Shown: piece after piece, positions 1-7,839 of the stretch
How the letters are laid out: every line of letters begins with the position of its first letter
How positions within the stretch are numbered: position 1 is the first letter of the stretch
DNA from: an uncultured Pseudomonas sp.
GTDB lineage: Bacteria; Pseudomonadota; Gammaproteobacteria; Pseudomonadales; Pseudomonadaceae
DNA: 10,097 bases
NCBI RefSeq assembly: GCF_946885885.1
Contig: NZ_CAMPHN010000154.1
Location: 1-10,097 of the forward strand
Reading direction: 5' to 3'
Notes under the pieces: model-generated
Seen by the model: the letters and a program-made list of their open reading frames with translations, nothing else
Database searches by the model: none
What the model was told of the DNA's origin: nothing
Program-made: the position numbers and the translations under genes

Positions 1-2607
1 ATATCGTCCTCGGTATGAACGGCGGGGTGGTCGAAGGCTGGGTCGGTGGCGACTCCAGCATCGTGGCCTTTACCGTCAGCGTCGATGGCAGCGGCAACGT
101 CACCCTCGATCAGCTACGTGCACTCGAACATCCAGATAGCACCAATCCAAACGAGCAAGTTAGCGTAAGCGGCAGTGCTATCGCCTTGGTTGCCACCGTG
201 ACCGATGCCGATGGCGACAGCCAAAGCGCCAGTTTGGATCTGGGGAACTTCCTTAGCTTCCACGACGACGGCCCGAGCATCGAACTGACCGAGGCACCAC
301 TGCCAACCTTGACGGTGGATGAGACCAACCTGGCCAGCGACGCCACGGCCGATTTCAGCGGCGCCTTCAATCCTGTGTTCGGTGCCGATGGCGCTGGCAG
401 TGTCAGCTATGCGGTAAGCACGCTTCCTGGTACTAACAGCGGTCTGGTGGATGTGGCGACCGGCCTGGATATCGTGCTCGGCATGAATGCGGGCGTGGTC
501 GAAGGCTGGGTCGATGGCGACTCCAGTGTGGTGGCCTTTACCGTCAGCGTAGATGGCAGCGGCAACGTTACACTCGATCAGTTGCGCGCCTTGCAACACC
601 CCGACGGTACCGACCCGAACGACTCGGTCAGTGTGGCCAGTAGCGCTATTGCGTTGGTTGCAACCGTGACCGACGCCGATGGCGACCACACCAGAACCAG
701 TCTGGATCTGGGCGACTACCTGAGCTTCCATGACGACGGCCCCAGTATCGAACTGTCGGGCAGCTCTTTGGCGGCGTTGGTGGTCGACGAGACGAATCTC
801 AGTACCGACGCCACCTCCGACTTCAGTGGCGCCTTTAGCTCCGCGTTTGGCGCCGACGGTGCCGGTTCGGTGAGCTATGCCCTGAGCGCAACGGGCGATC
901 CAAGCGGCTTGGTGGATGTGGCCAGCGGTCTGGATATCGTCCTTGGTATGAACGGCGGGGTGGTCGAAGGCTGGGTCGGTGGCGACTCGTCCATCGTGGC
1001 CTTTACCGTCAGCGTCGACGGCAGCGGTAATGTCACCCTCGACCAGATCCGTGCCCTACAACATCCTGACGGCAGCAACCCGGACGACCCGGTTAGCGTA
1101 GCCGGCAGTGCTATCGCGCTAACTGCCACCATCACCGACGCGGATGGCGACCAAACCAGCGCCAGTCTAAACCTGGGTAATTTCCTGACGTTCCATGACG
1201 ATGGCCCAAGCATCGAATTGGCCGAAGCCCAGCTTTCCAGTTTGGTCGTGGATGAAACCGACCTCAGCACCAACGCCACCGCCGACTTCAGCTCGGCCTT
1301 TAGCTCGGCTTTCGGTGCCGACGGTGCCGGCTCGGTGAGCTATGCCCTGAGTGCAACGGGCGATCCAAGCGGTCTGGTGGATGTGGCCAGCGGTCTGGAT
1401 ATCGTCCTTGGTATGAACGGCGGGGTGGTCGAAGGCTGGGTCGGTGGCGACTCGTCCATCGTGGCCTTTACCGTCAGCGTCGATGGTTCTGGCAACGTGA
1501 CTCTCGACCAGATCCGCGCCCTGCAACATCCGGACGGCAGCAATCCGGACGATCCGGTCAGCGTATCTGGCAGCGCGATTGCCCTGGTGGCGAGGGTAAC
1601 CGACGCCGATGGCGATCAGGCCAGCGCCAGCTTGAATCTGGGCGACTTCCTGACCTTCCACGACGACGGCCCCAGTATCGAACTGGCCGAAGCCCAGCTG
1701 TCCAGCTTGGTCGTGGATGAAACCGACCTCAGCACCAACGCCACCGCCGACTTTAGCGGCGCCTTTAGCTCCGCCTTCGGTGCCGACGGCGCCGGTAGCG
1801 TCAGTTACAGCCTTAGCGTCAGCGGCGACCCAAGCGGTCTGGTGGATGTCGCCAGCGGTCTGGATATCGTCCTCGGTATGAACGGCGGGGTGGTCGAAGG
1901 TTGGGTCGGTGGCGACTCCAGCATCGTGGCCTTTACCGTCAGCGTAGATGGCAGCGGCAACGTCACCCTCGATCAACTGCGTGCTTTGCAGCATCCAGAC
2001 GGCAGCAACCCGGACGATCCGGTCAGTGTGGCCGGCAGTGCCATTGCCCTGACCGCGACCATCACGGATGCGGATGGTGACAGCCAGAGCGCCAGTCTAA
2101 ACCTGGGCAACTTCCTGACCTTCCATGACGACGGTCCCAGCATTGAGCTATCGGGCAGCTCTTTGGCGGCGTTGGTGGTCGACGAGACGGATCTCAGTAC
2201 CGACGCCACCGCCGACTTCAGTGGCGCCTTTAGCTCCGCGTTTGGCGCCGACGGTGCCGGTGCGGTGACTTATGCGCTAAGTGCCACTGGCGATCCAAGC
2301 GGCCTGGTGGATGTCTCCACCGGTCTGGATATCGTCCTCGGCATGAACGGCGGCGTGGTCGAAGGTTGGGTCGGCGGCGACTCGTCCATCGTGGCCTTTA
2401 CCGTTAGCGTCGATGGTTCTGGCAATGTCACCCTCGACCAGATCCGTGCGCTGCAACATCCGGACAGCACAGATCCGGACGATCCGGTCAGCGTGGCCGG
2501 TAGTGCCATTGCCCTGGTGGCGACGGTGACCGACGCCGATGGCGATCAGGTTAGTAGCAGTCTGGATCTGGGCGGCTATCTGACCTTCCACGACGATGGC
2601 CCAAGCC
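1..2607 (+). repeat. Tandem array of about 465-bp repeats coding for extracellular adhesin modules
   Basis: The MN(G/A)G codons recur at 15, 483, 948, 1413, 1878 and 2343, giving periods of 468, 465, 465, 465 and 465 bp. Each unit encodes about 155 residues and ends in F(S/T)FHDDGPS or a close variant. The first unit is cut by the window edge; the last passes into unrelated sequence after [10 protein letters not shown]. The first interval carries one extra codon ([10 protein letters not shown] in place of SATGDPSGL). Long stretches are almost identical in DNA. The repeats resemble the DUF5801/T1SS-143 group of LapA-like adhesins. Acidic DADGD and DGSGN motifs are consistent with calcium-stiffened beta-sandwich domains acting as an extender stalk; that role is inferred from the family. 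The true copy number is unknown because the array starts outside the window. Confidence 0.95.
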
Positions 2608-4469
2608 TCGTCGGTACGCCGCAAGCGCTGGTGCAGATCGCTGGCCTGGTCCATGAGGACCCATTGACCAGCCCGCACGCCGGCAATAGCGAAGGCGGTC
2701 AGACGTTGATCGTCAGCGGTTTGGCCGGGGCGCTGCATGCGCTGGTTAATTTCGGTGCGGATGGCGTCGGCAGTTTCGGCCTGTCCAGCGATCTCAGTGC
2801 ATTGGATGCACAGGCTCTGAGCTCTGGCGGCGAATTGCTGGGCTATAGCCTGTCGGGAGATACCCTGACCGCCAGCGTCAGCGGTTATGACGTGTTCAGC
2901 CTGCAGGTGGGCAGCGACGGTAGCTATACCTTTACCTTGCTCGGCCCGCTGGATCACCCGTTGGGCAACGCCGACGACAGCGAAACCTTGCCGGGTCTCG
3001 GGATCGACTTCTCCGCCGTGTTGATCGCCACCGACGGCGATGGCGATGCACTGGCCGGCGGCTTCCCGGCCGGTAGCTTCACCATCGACGTGGAAGACGA
3101 CATACCCGTGTTGCACGGGGTACAGGACGGCATCATGGGCAACTTCGCCGGCACCCTGCATGGCGCGGTGGATATCGCCTTCGGCGCCGACGGCCTGGGC
3201 TCCTTCAACCTGTCCGGCACGCCGCCGAGCGATGCGATCACCTATGACACGGTGAACAACCCCGATGGCTCTTCGATATTGACCGCGACTATCGTCAGCA
3301 GTGGCGAGACCTATTTCATCCTCACCCTGCATGCCGACGGTACTTATGACTTCGAGCTGGTCAATCCCAGCCCGACGGTCGAGGTCACCACGTCCCTGAT
3401 CGGCCTTACCGCTGGTGGGCCGGTGCCGGTTCTGATACTGCCGATCAACGGTATCAGCGCGACCTTCACCGAGCTGGCACCCACTCCTGCCGATGGCGGC
3501 ATCAACTCCTCCGGTCAGGGTATGGGTATCGACAACAACCTGATTAGTGGCACCGAACGCATGAAGATCGCCTTCAGTAGCTCTATTGCTAATGTCGGTT
3601 TTACCCTGAACAAACTCAGTACCAGCGACATCATGACCTGGGCGGTGTTCAGCGCTGGCGTGCTGATCGCGTCAGGCACTTGGAGCCCACCAGCAGGCAC
3701 AGGTGAAAGCAGCGATACGGTGTTCAACATCCTGGAACCGTTGGCCGGCTCCACGCTGACCTATACCTTCGGCTCCGCTAGCGCCATCGAAGCCAGTGGC
3801 TTCGACGAGTTGCAACTGGGCAGCGCCAGTGGCGACTACCGGCTGCTGTCGATCACGGTGTCCGAGGAGCTGTTCCCCGGCGATGTCGACCTGAGCTTCG
3901 ATCTAGGTGCGACCGATGGTGATGGCGACCCGGTTGTCGCCAGCCTCGATATCACCCTCGAAGGCGACGGTGCCGAGGCGACCGGCTTTACCCTGACCGG
4001 CACCAGTGCCGACGAGGTACTGCTCGGTGGAGGCGGCAACGATACGCTGCTCGGCGGCGATGGCGACGATGTGCTGATCGGCGGGCTCGGCGACGATAGC
4101 CTGAGCGGCGGCGCGGGTTCCGATGTCTTCAAGTGGCAAGCGGGAGAAAGCGGCACCGATACCATCGCCGACTTCGTGGCAGGCTTCAACTCGGGTGGCG
4201 ACCAGTTGGATCTGTCCGAGCTGCTGGTGGGCGAGAGCGGGGAAGCGGGCGATCTCGGCAACCTGCTGAGCTACATCGATGTCTCAACCGTGGGGCTGGA
4301 TACGGTGATCAAAGTCAGCAGCACCGCGGTCGCCGACCCGGCCGCAGCGCCCGAGCAGACCATAGTGCTGGAGAACGTGGATCTGTATACCAGCTATGGC
4401 GTCGGCAACGAGGCCGATCTGGTGTTGAGCATGCTCGGCGACGGCACGCTGAAGGTCGATACCGTCTAA
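1..4469 (+). CDS. Giant RTX adhesin, LapA-like, type I-secreted (3' part; 5' end outside window)
   Basis: The reading frame is open to the left edge: the four codons before the first ATG (position 15) read IVLG, matching the repeat context, so that ATG is internal. About 1488 residues are visible. In order: six copies (the first incomplete) of a 155-156-residue repeat with hallmarks [13 protein letters not shown] and FHDDGPS; a divergent T1SS-143-like module at about 2608-3105 with [15 protein letters not shown] and TDGDGD; a second such module interrupted at about 3373-3881; four glycine-aspartate RTX nonapeptides (4026-4130, such as GGDGDDVLI); and a C-terminal secretion target domain of the VCA0849 type ([22 protein letters not shown]). 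The family is exported by a LapEBC-like type I system and folds in calcium outside the cell to mediate surface attachment. Being next to lapD and lapG suggests it is the LapG substrate, but the N-terminal retention module and cleavage site are not visible. No exporter gene lies in the window. Family assignment is strong; target surface or ligand is unknown. Confidence 0.93.
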   Translation, partial: IVLGMNGGVVEGWVGGDSSIVAFTVSVDGSGNVTLDQLRALEHPDSTNPNEQVSVSGSAIALVATVTDADGDSQSASLDLGNFLSFHDDGPSIELTEAPLPTLTVDETNLASDATADFSGAFNPVFGADGAGSVSYAVSTLPGTNSGLVDVATGLDIVLGMNAGVVEGWVDGDSSVVAFTVSVDGSGNVTLDQLRALQHPDGTDPNDSVSVASSAIALVATVTDADGDHTRTSLDLGDYLSFHDDGPSIELSGSSLAALVVDETNLSTDATSDFSGAFSSAFGADGAGSVSYALSATGDPSGLVDVASGLDIVLGMNGGVVEGWVGGDSSIVAFTVSVDGSGNVTLDQIRALQHPDGSNPDDPVSVAGSAIALTATITDADGDQTSASLNLGNFLTFHDDGPSIELAEAQLSSLVVDETDLSTNATADFSSAFSSAFGADGAGSVSYALSATGDPSGLVDVASGLDIVLGMNGGVVEGWVGGDSSIVAFTVSVDGSGNVTLDQIRALQHPDGSNPDDPVSVSGSAIALVARVTDADGDQASASLNLGDFLTFHDDGPSIELAEAQLSSLVVDETDLSTNATADFSGAFSSAFGADGAGSVSYSLSVSGDPSGLVDVASGLDIVLGMNGGVVEGWVGGDSSIVAFTVSVDGSGNVTLDQLRALQHPDGSNPDDPVSVAGSAIALTATITDADGDSQSASLNLGNFLTFHDDGPSIELSGSSLAALVVDETDLSTDATADFSGAFSSAFGADGAGAVTYALSATGDPSGLVDVSTGLDIVLGMNGGVVEGWVGGDSSIVAFTVSVDGSGNVTLDQIRALQHPDSTDPDDPVSVAGSAIALVATVTDADGDQVSSSLDLGGYLTFHDDGPSLVGTPQALVQIAGLVHEDPLTSPHAGNSEGGQTLIVSGLAGALHALVNFGADGVGSFGLSSDLSALDAQALSSGGELLGYSLSGDTLTASVSGYDVFSLQVGSDGSYTFTLLGPLDHPLGNADDSETLPGLGIDFSAVLIATDGDGDALAGGFPAGSFTIDVEDDIPVLHGVQDGIMGNFAGTLHGAVDIAFGADGLGSFNLSGTPPSDAITYDTVNNPDGSSILTATIVSSGETYFILTLHADGTYDFELVNPSPTVEVTTSLIGLTAGGPVPVLILPINGISATFTELAPTPADGGINSSGQGMGIDNNLISGTERMKIAFSSSIANVGFTLNKLSTSDIMTWAVFSAGVLIASGTWSPPAGTGESSDTVFNILEPLAGSTLTYTFGSASAIEASGFDELQLGSASGDYRLLSITVSEELFPGDVDLSFDLGATDGDGDPVVASLDITLEGDGAEATGFTLTGTSADEVLLGGGGNDTLLGGDGDDVLIGGLGDDSLSGGAGSDVFKWQAGESGTDTIADFVAGFNSGGDQLDLSELLVGESGEAGDLGNLLSYIDVSTVGLDTVIKVSSTAVADPAAAPEQTIVLENVDLYTSYGVGNEADLVLSMLGDGTLKVDTV
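3373..3881 (+). other. Extra segment of about 170 residues splitting the last T1SS-143-like module of the adhesin
   Basis: The module before it (2608-3105) runs without a break from [11 protein letters not shown] to [11 protein letters not shown]. In the last module the equivalent halves, [11 protein letters not shown] and [11 protein letters not shown], lie about 180 residues apart. The segment between them includes [32 protein letters not shown] and [10 protein letters not shown], with alternating hydrophobic residues suggesting a beta-rich fold. I do not recognise the domain. Its place near the C-terminus, which emerges first and lies at the distal tip in LapA-type adhesins, makes a ligand-binding head plausible, but that is inference. 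Confidence 0.55.
4026..4466 (+). other. RTX nonapeptides and C-terminal type I secretion target domain
   Basis: Consecutive [27 protein letters not shown] and GGAGSDVF motifs form a short calcium-binding parallel beta-roll. A conserved C-terminal domain follows ([24 protein letters not shown]), ending in a hydrophobic and acidic tail. This matches the uncleaved C-terminal secretion signal of giant VCA0849/LapA-type adhesins, recognised by the ABC transporter of a type I system. Four nonapeptides is a small number, as is common in adhesins of this group compared with RTX toxins. Confidence 0.88.
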
Positions 4470-4487
4470 GGCTTCAGGCAGTAAAGC

Positions 4488-4523
4488 AGCCCGCCATCCT
4501 TTCAATGGATGGCGGGCTTTTTG
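4488..4523 (+). terminator. Rho-independent terminator of the adhesin gene
   Basis: A perfect 12-bp stem AGCCCGCCATCC / GGATGGCGGGCT encloses a 7-base loop and is followed by five T. It begins 18 bases after the TAA stop codon. On the opposite strand the hairpin is not followed by a good T-run, so it probably works only for the adhesin transcript and not for the convergent lapD. Confidence 0.92.
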
Positions 4524-4550
4524 TCGCTCCCCGGCGCGGTATCTAGTCCA

Positions 4551-4619
4551 GTAGCCCGGATGAAATCCGGGGATCAGATGTATGGCCGCCACCGATGCCC
4601 CAGATTGCATCCGGGCTAC
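4551..4619. repeat. REP-doublet/REPIN-like palindromic element, GTAGCCCGGAT family, copy 1
   Basis: The left arm (4551-4572) and the reverse complement of the right arm (4598-4619) agree at about 20 of 22 bases, around a 25-base centre. The arms share the core GTAGCCCGGATG(A/C)AATC with the copies at 7524 and 7751. It lies in the gap between the convergent adhesin and lapD genes. No transposase of the RAYT type is seen nearby, as expected for dispersed non-autonomous elements. Confidence 0.82.
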
Positions 4620-4629
4620 CAAAGCAAAT

Positions 4630-4706
4630 GTAGGGTGGCCATGGCGAAGCCTTGTCCACCGATGGAGGCCCGAATGGTGGACAAGCCTTCGGCATGTCCG
4701 CCCTAC
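4630..4706. repeat. Palindromic intergenic element, GTAGGGTGG...CCGCCCTAC family
   Basis: Two 31-base arms (4630-4660 and 4676-4706) are inverted copies with about 27 of 31 positions matching, around a 15-base centre. The arms contain GTAGGGTGG and CTTGTCCACC. The sequence differs from the GTAGCCCGGAT family just to its left but has the same architecture. It lies 69 bases beyond the lapD stop codon, so the hairpin would form in a lapD read-through transcript and could protect or end it. There is no T-run on the lapD strand to make it a classic terminator. Confidence 0.75.
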
Positions 4707-4775
4707 GATTCCGCAGGTCTTGCAGATAAACATAGGATCTACGAGCTACAAGCCCCGTAGCGCGGGTATCGCCGA

Positions 4776-6716
4776 TCAGCGTGGTGCCGGCGCGCCGATC
4801 AGCCGGCCCATGGCGCCATAGATGCCCAGTTCATTGAGTACCTTGAGTTCGCCTTCGGTTTCCACCATCTCGGCGATCAACGGCAAGTCAATGCTATTGG
4901 TGGTGCGGAAGATCGCCTCGATAAACAGACGTTTATCGTTTTCCTGATCGATGGCACGGATATAGGTGCCGTCGATTTTCAGGTAGGCCAGGCCGAGGTG
5001 GGTGAGGTTTCCGATCAGGCTGAAACGTCCGCCGAAATGTTGCAGGCCGAGGCTGAAGCCGACTTCGCCAACGGCCTGGCTCAGCGCTTCGAGTTCGGCA
5101 GGCGGCGGCAGGTGACGTTCGTCCACTTCCAGGGTCAGCAGCGATCGGTGTTGCGGGTGCTGTTTGAGCATGTCGAGCAGGCGGGAGAGGCTGCCGGGCT
5201 CGCGTAGCGTCGTCGCCGACAGGCTCAGGGCCAGGGGCTGGGGATGTTGTGTGAGGTAGGCCAGGCTGTGTTCGAGCATGATCAGGTCGAAGCGCGCGGT
5301 CCAGCCGAGGCGTTCGATCCAGGGCAGGAAGCGCCCGGCGACTATGGCTTCGCCTTGCGGATCGAGCAGCCGGGCCAGGACTTTCTGGTGCAGGAGATTG
5401 TCTGGTTTGGCGCACTCCACCACCGGTTGGAAATACAGTTGCAGCTTGCCTTGGGTCAGCGCCTCGTCGATCCATTGGCGCCACTCGTGCAGCCCTTGGC
5501 CGGGCTGGCTGTCGAAGTCGTCCAGGCGCGCCCAGGGTTTACTCGGGTCGGCCTGCGCTTGCGCCAACGCCTGATCGGCGCGGCCAATCACCTGGGCGAG
5601 TTCTTCGCCGGGGCGGAATGCGCCAATGCCGATATGCGCCACCGGCGCACAATCGCTGGCACCGGTTTGCCGCAGGCTTTCCAGGCTCTCATGCAATTCC
5701 TGGCCGAGTTGTTCGGCTTCCTCACGGCCGAGGCCGGGGGCGAGCAGGGTGAATTCGCCGCCGCGGCTGCGCGAGGCCAGCCAATTGGCCCGCTTGGGAT
5801 GGGTGAGCAGGCGCTTGAGCTGTACCCCGGTGCTGCAGATCAGCGCGTCGGTGCGCTGGCCGCCCAGGCGTTGGTTGAGCCCGGCCAGGTCGTTGATCCG
5901 CAGCAGCACCAGATAGCCCGCGGTGTTCTGTTCGGTCAGCAGCAGTTGGTTGGCCAGGTTGATATCGAACAAACGGCGGTTGGCCAAGCCGGTGAGGCTG
6001 TCCTGGTAGGCGGCTTCGCGGAGTTTTTCGCTGCGCGCGGCTTCTTCGGCGAACAGGGTTTTGAGTTTCTCGACCATCTGGTTCATCGCCATCACCACCC
6101 GTTTCAACTCGGGGGTGCGCGGTACTTGCGGCATGCTGAGGAACTCGCGCCGACTGATGGCGTGGGCCTGTTGCACCATGTCGTCGAGCGGACGCAATTG
6201 GGTGCGCAGCAGCCAGCCGCCGAGAATGGCGCTGAGCAGACCGCACAGCAGCAGCCAGAGCAGGCTGCCGATGGCGCTGTCCCATAGCTTGGCCAGGGCG
6301 AACTGCGGGTGGCTGAGCACCTCCACCCGCGCGGCCTGTTCCCAGCCGCGCATGATCAGTGCATCGCCGCCTTGGGGCCGCAAATCCACCAGCTCGACGA
6401 ACCACTCGGGTACCTGATCGCTGGTCGCGTCGCTTTGCCGTTCGACTATCACTTCGCCATCCGGAATGCGCACTACGCGGATGCTGGCGAAATAGCCGCT
6501 GTCGAAAATCGAGCTGACCATCAACTCGATCATCGCCGGGTCGTCGACATGCGGCGTCATCGACAAGCCCAGGGCGGTCGCCGCGTCCTGGGCGTGGGAT
6601 TGCAACTGGCTGATCAATTGTTCGCGGGAATTCTCGACCCCGGCGATAAAGCTGCCGGTGAAGGCCACCACCAGAAACAGGCAGATGGCGAGAAATAGTT
6701 GTTTGAGTAGGGACAT
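4776..6716 (-). CDS. lapD: LapD, inner-membrane c-di-GMP receptor controlling the LapG protease
   Basis: At 646 residues it is about the length of known LapD. Layout: membrane helix 1 (about 5-25); periplasmic LapD/MoxY-type sensor region (about 26-148) with the conserved GW pair at 124-125; membrane helix 2 (about 149-170); HAMP and coiled linker (171-235); GGDEF-like domain (about 236-398) whose signature is RGGEF at 318-322; EAL-like domain (about 410-646). The EAL signature is KVLAR at 445-449 and the usual DDFG metal motif reads LQHFG at 558-562, so cyclase and phosphodiesterase activity are probably absent. In the known system the EAL domain binds c-di-GMP and signals outward so that the periplasmic domain captures LapG, keeping the adhesin on the cell. 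The start follows AGGAG (6723-6727) with 6-base spacing; this site overlaps the lapG stop codon, indicating one operon and possible translational coupling. It converges with the adhesin gene. Confidence 0.95.
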   Translation of the reverse strand: MSLLKQLFLAICLFLVVAFTGSFIAGVENSREQLISQLQSHAQDAATALGLSMTPHVDDPAMIELMVSSIFDSGYFASIRVVRIPDGEVIVERQSDATSDQVPEWFVELVDLRPQGGDALIMRGWEQAARVEVLSHPQFALAKLWDSAIGSLLWLLLCGLLSAILGGWLLRTQLRPLDDMVQQAHAISRREFLSMPQVPRTPELKRVVMAMNQMVEKLKTLFAEEAARSEKLREAAYQDSLTGLANRRLFDINLANQLLLTEQNTAGYLVLLRINDLAGLNQRLGGQRTDALICSTGVQLKRLLTHPKRANWLASRSRGGEFTLLAPGLGREEAEQLGQELHESLESLRQTGASDCAPVAHIGIGAFRPGEELAQVIGRADQALAQAQADPSKPWARLDDFDSQPGQGLHEWRQWIDEALTQGKLQLYFQPVVECAKPDNLLHQKVLARLLDPQGEAIVAGRFLPWIERLGWTARFDLIMLEHSLAYLTQHPQPLALSLSATTLREPGSLSRLLDMLKQHPQHRSLLTLEVDERHLPPPAELEALSQAVGEVGFSLGLQHFGGRFSLIGNLTHLGLAYLKIDGTYIRAIDQENDKRLFIEAIFRTTNSIDLPLIAEMVETEGELKVLNELGIYGAMGRLIGAPAPR

Positions 6717-6725
6717 AAGCTTCTC

Positions 6726-7373
6726 CTAGCCTTCGCCGATGGCGAAGCCCTCCGCGCGCATTTTTTGTAAGAGGTCCTGCCAGCGCGACAGTTTTTTGCT
6801 GTCGCTCTTCTTGCTGTTCGAGCCGGGCAGATAAAGCCCCTCGGCGTTGAAGGCGTAGACCGGTAACAGGTCTTTGCGCTGCGATGCCGGGCGGATCTCG
6901 CCGATCAGATTGTCCAGCACCAGGGGCTCGGCGGTCGGGCTGGAATAGTAGGTCAGCACCATATGCGCCTGGTTCTGGCGCAGCGCCTTGACGTAGGTGA
7001 TGCGCAGCTTCTCGCTGGGTATGCCGAGGCGGCGCAGGGTGAAGTACTTGGCGATGGAATAGTCCTCGCAATCGCCCGCGCCCTTGACCAGGGCCTCGAT
7101 CGGGGTCGCCCAATAGTCGTTGGCGCGCCATAGGCGGATATCGTCGGTAAAACGCAGTTGCCGATTGAAGAAGCGATTGACCTCGGCCAACTGCTGATTT
7201 TCCGCGAGGCCGCTGCTGGCTTGGATCAGCTCGTCCCATGCCTGAATCCGCTGTTTGGCTGCGCCGAGGGCGCCGTAGCGACTTTCCGCCTTCTCGATGA
7301 TCAGGGCGAATTCCCAATTGGCCAGGGCGCTGCCCAGACCGAGCAGCAGCAATGCGCAGGCGAACCGAAACAT
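6726..7373 (-). CDS. lapG: LapG, periplasmic calcium-dependent cysteine protease (adhesin-releasing)
   Basis: From this start the protein has 215 residues: a signal peptide (MFRFACALLLLGLGSALA, then NWEF) followed by a transglutaminase-like cysteine protease domain (Peptidase_C93 / DUF920 type). The catalytic triad is visible as Cys102 in GAGDCEDY, His137 in QAHMVLTYY and Asp154 in LVLDNL, with spacing close to characterised LapG. Asp101 and Glu103 flanking the cysteine match the reported calcium ligands. The family cleaves the N-terminal region of LapA-type adhesins when LapD does not hold it. The frame stays open upstream to an ATG at 7565, but that extension runs into a palindromic repeat and would bury the signal peptide. 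An ATG at 7421 (16 residues longer, preceded by AGAGG) is a real alternative; the site before 7373 has a poor ribosome binding site. lapD starts 9 bases after the TAG stop. Confidence 0.93.
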   Translation of the reverse strand: MFRFACALLLLGLGSALANWEFALIIEKAESRYGALGAAKQRIQAWDELIQASSGLAENQQLAEVNRFFNRQLRFTDDIRLWRANDYWATPIEALVKGAGDCEDYSIAKYFTLRRLGIPSEKLRITYVKALRQNQAHMVLTYYSSPTAEPLVLDNLIGEIRPASQRKDLLPVYAFNAEGLYLPGSNSKKSDSKKLSRWQDLLQKMRAEGFAIGEG

Positions 7374-7523
7374 AGCGCCGCGGGTCGCTCGGCCGGGTTC
7401 GCACTGGCGTGGTTGCAGCATCGAGCGTGCCTCTGTTGGGGATGCAAAAAGTCTAGGCGTAACCCAGGGCTTTTGCCGGGCTTGGATTGCACGGCGCCCT
7501 TTGGTGATCGGCGGGACGCTTTT

Positions 7524-7590
7524 GTAGCCCGGATGCAATCCGGGAAGAACTGTCGGCTGTGTCATTTTTCCCGGATTCCATCCGGGCTAC
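7524..7590. repeat. REP-doublet/REPIN-like palindromic element, GTAGCCCGGAT family, copy 2
   Basis: Arms at 7524-7544 and 7570-7590 are inverted repeats matching at about 20 of 21 bases around a 25-base centre. It lies 150 bases upstream of the preferred lapG start, between ybaN and lapG. The lapG frame reads through it by chance, which explains the long alternative N-terminus. It may insulate or stabilise transcripts on either side. Confidence 0.85.
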
Positions 7591-7620
7591 GGGCCTCGAT
7601 TGCCACCGTATAACGACCTT

Positions 7621-7686
7621 GTTGGGTTACGCGGCGATCGATTTTCATGTCGCTGCTTGAGCCGCGACAGCCGCCGCTAACCCAAC
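7621..7686. repeat. Palindromic intergenic element, GTTGGGTTA...TAACCCAAC family
   Basis: The arms GTTGGGTTACGCGGCG (7621-7636) and CGCCGCTAACCCAAC (7672-7686) pair with a single bulged base. Inside them is a second small inverted repeat, GTCGC with GCGAC (7650-7669). This is a third palindromic family, lying between the two GTAGCCCGGAT copies of the same gap. GGTTGGGTTA-type intergenic repeats are familiar to me from Pseudomonas genomes, but I cannot check copy number here. Confidence 0.7.
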
Positions 7687-7750
7687 CTACCTGACTACGA
7701 GATTGAGGGAGTCGGTTTGCTGCGATCCAGTGATATGCACGATTGCTGTG

Positions 7751-7820
7751 GTAGCCCGGATGCAATCCGGGGCATCGATTGTGGCCATAAAACCGAATTT
7801 CCGGATTTCATCCGGGCTAC
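7751..7820. repeat. REP-doublet/REPIN-like palindromic element, GTAGCCCGGAT family, copy 3
   Basis: The left arm (7751-7772) and right arm (7801-7820) are inverted repeats agreeing at about 19 of 20 bases around a 28-base centre. It begins 19 bases beyond the ybaN-like stop codon, so it would form a hairpin at the 3' end of that transcript, a position typical of REP elements that protect mRNA ends. The T/A-rich spacer differs from those of copies 1 and 2. Confidence 0.85.
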
Positions 7821-7839
7821 AGGACCTGCCGCTTATCGG

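Noticed and set aside
1..2607. CRISPR-like or satellite array
   Set aside because: The period of 465 bp is a multiple of three and the frame is unbroken through all units; this is a protein repeat array, not short repeats with spacers.
114..3332. Long minus-strand open frames (such as 1994-1167, 3332-2277 and 731-114) opposite the adhesin
   Set aside because: They mirror the plus-strand repeats: the same antisense reading recurs each 465 bp because the sense units are nearly identical and GC-rich. They have no ribosome binding sites or recognisable domains, while the sense frame has clear adhesin domains.
4488..4518. The adhesin terminator acting also for the convergent lapD gene
   Set aside because: On the lapD strand the hairpin is followed by GCTTT and not a T-run, and it lies about 260 bases beyond the lapD stop, so a bidirectional role is not supported.
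4509..4821. Small plus-strand open frames in the adhesin-lapD gap (4509-4760, 4582-4821)
   Set aside because: They run through two palindromic repeat elements and the end of lapD and lack a ribosome binding site. Their apparent peptides come from the repeat arms.
5244..6287. A 347-residue plus-strand open frame opposite lapD
   Set aside because: It is the antisense shadow of lapD codons, rich in Gln, Ala, Gly and Phe with no domain, and has no promoter or clear ribosome binding site.
5722..7404. A 560-residue minus-strand open frame overlapping lapG and lapD in another frame
   Set aside because: Its product is Arg/Pro/Gln-rich low-complexity sequence, typical of a shifted frame in high-GC DNA. 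lapG and lapD in their own frames carry full catalytic and domain signatures.
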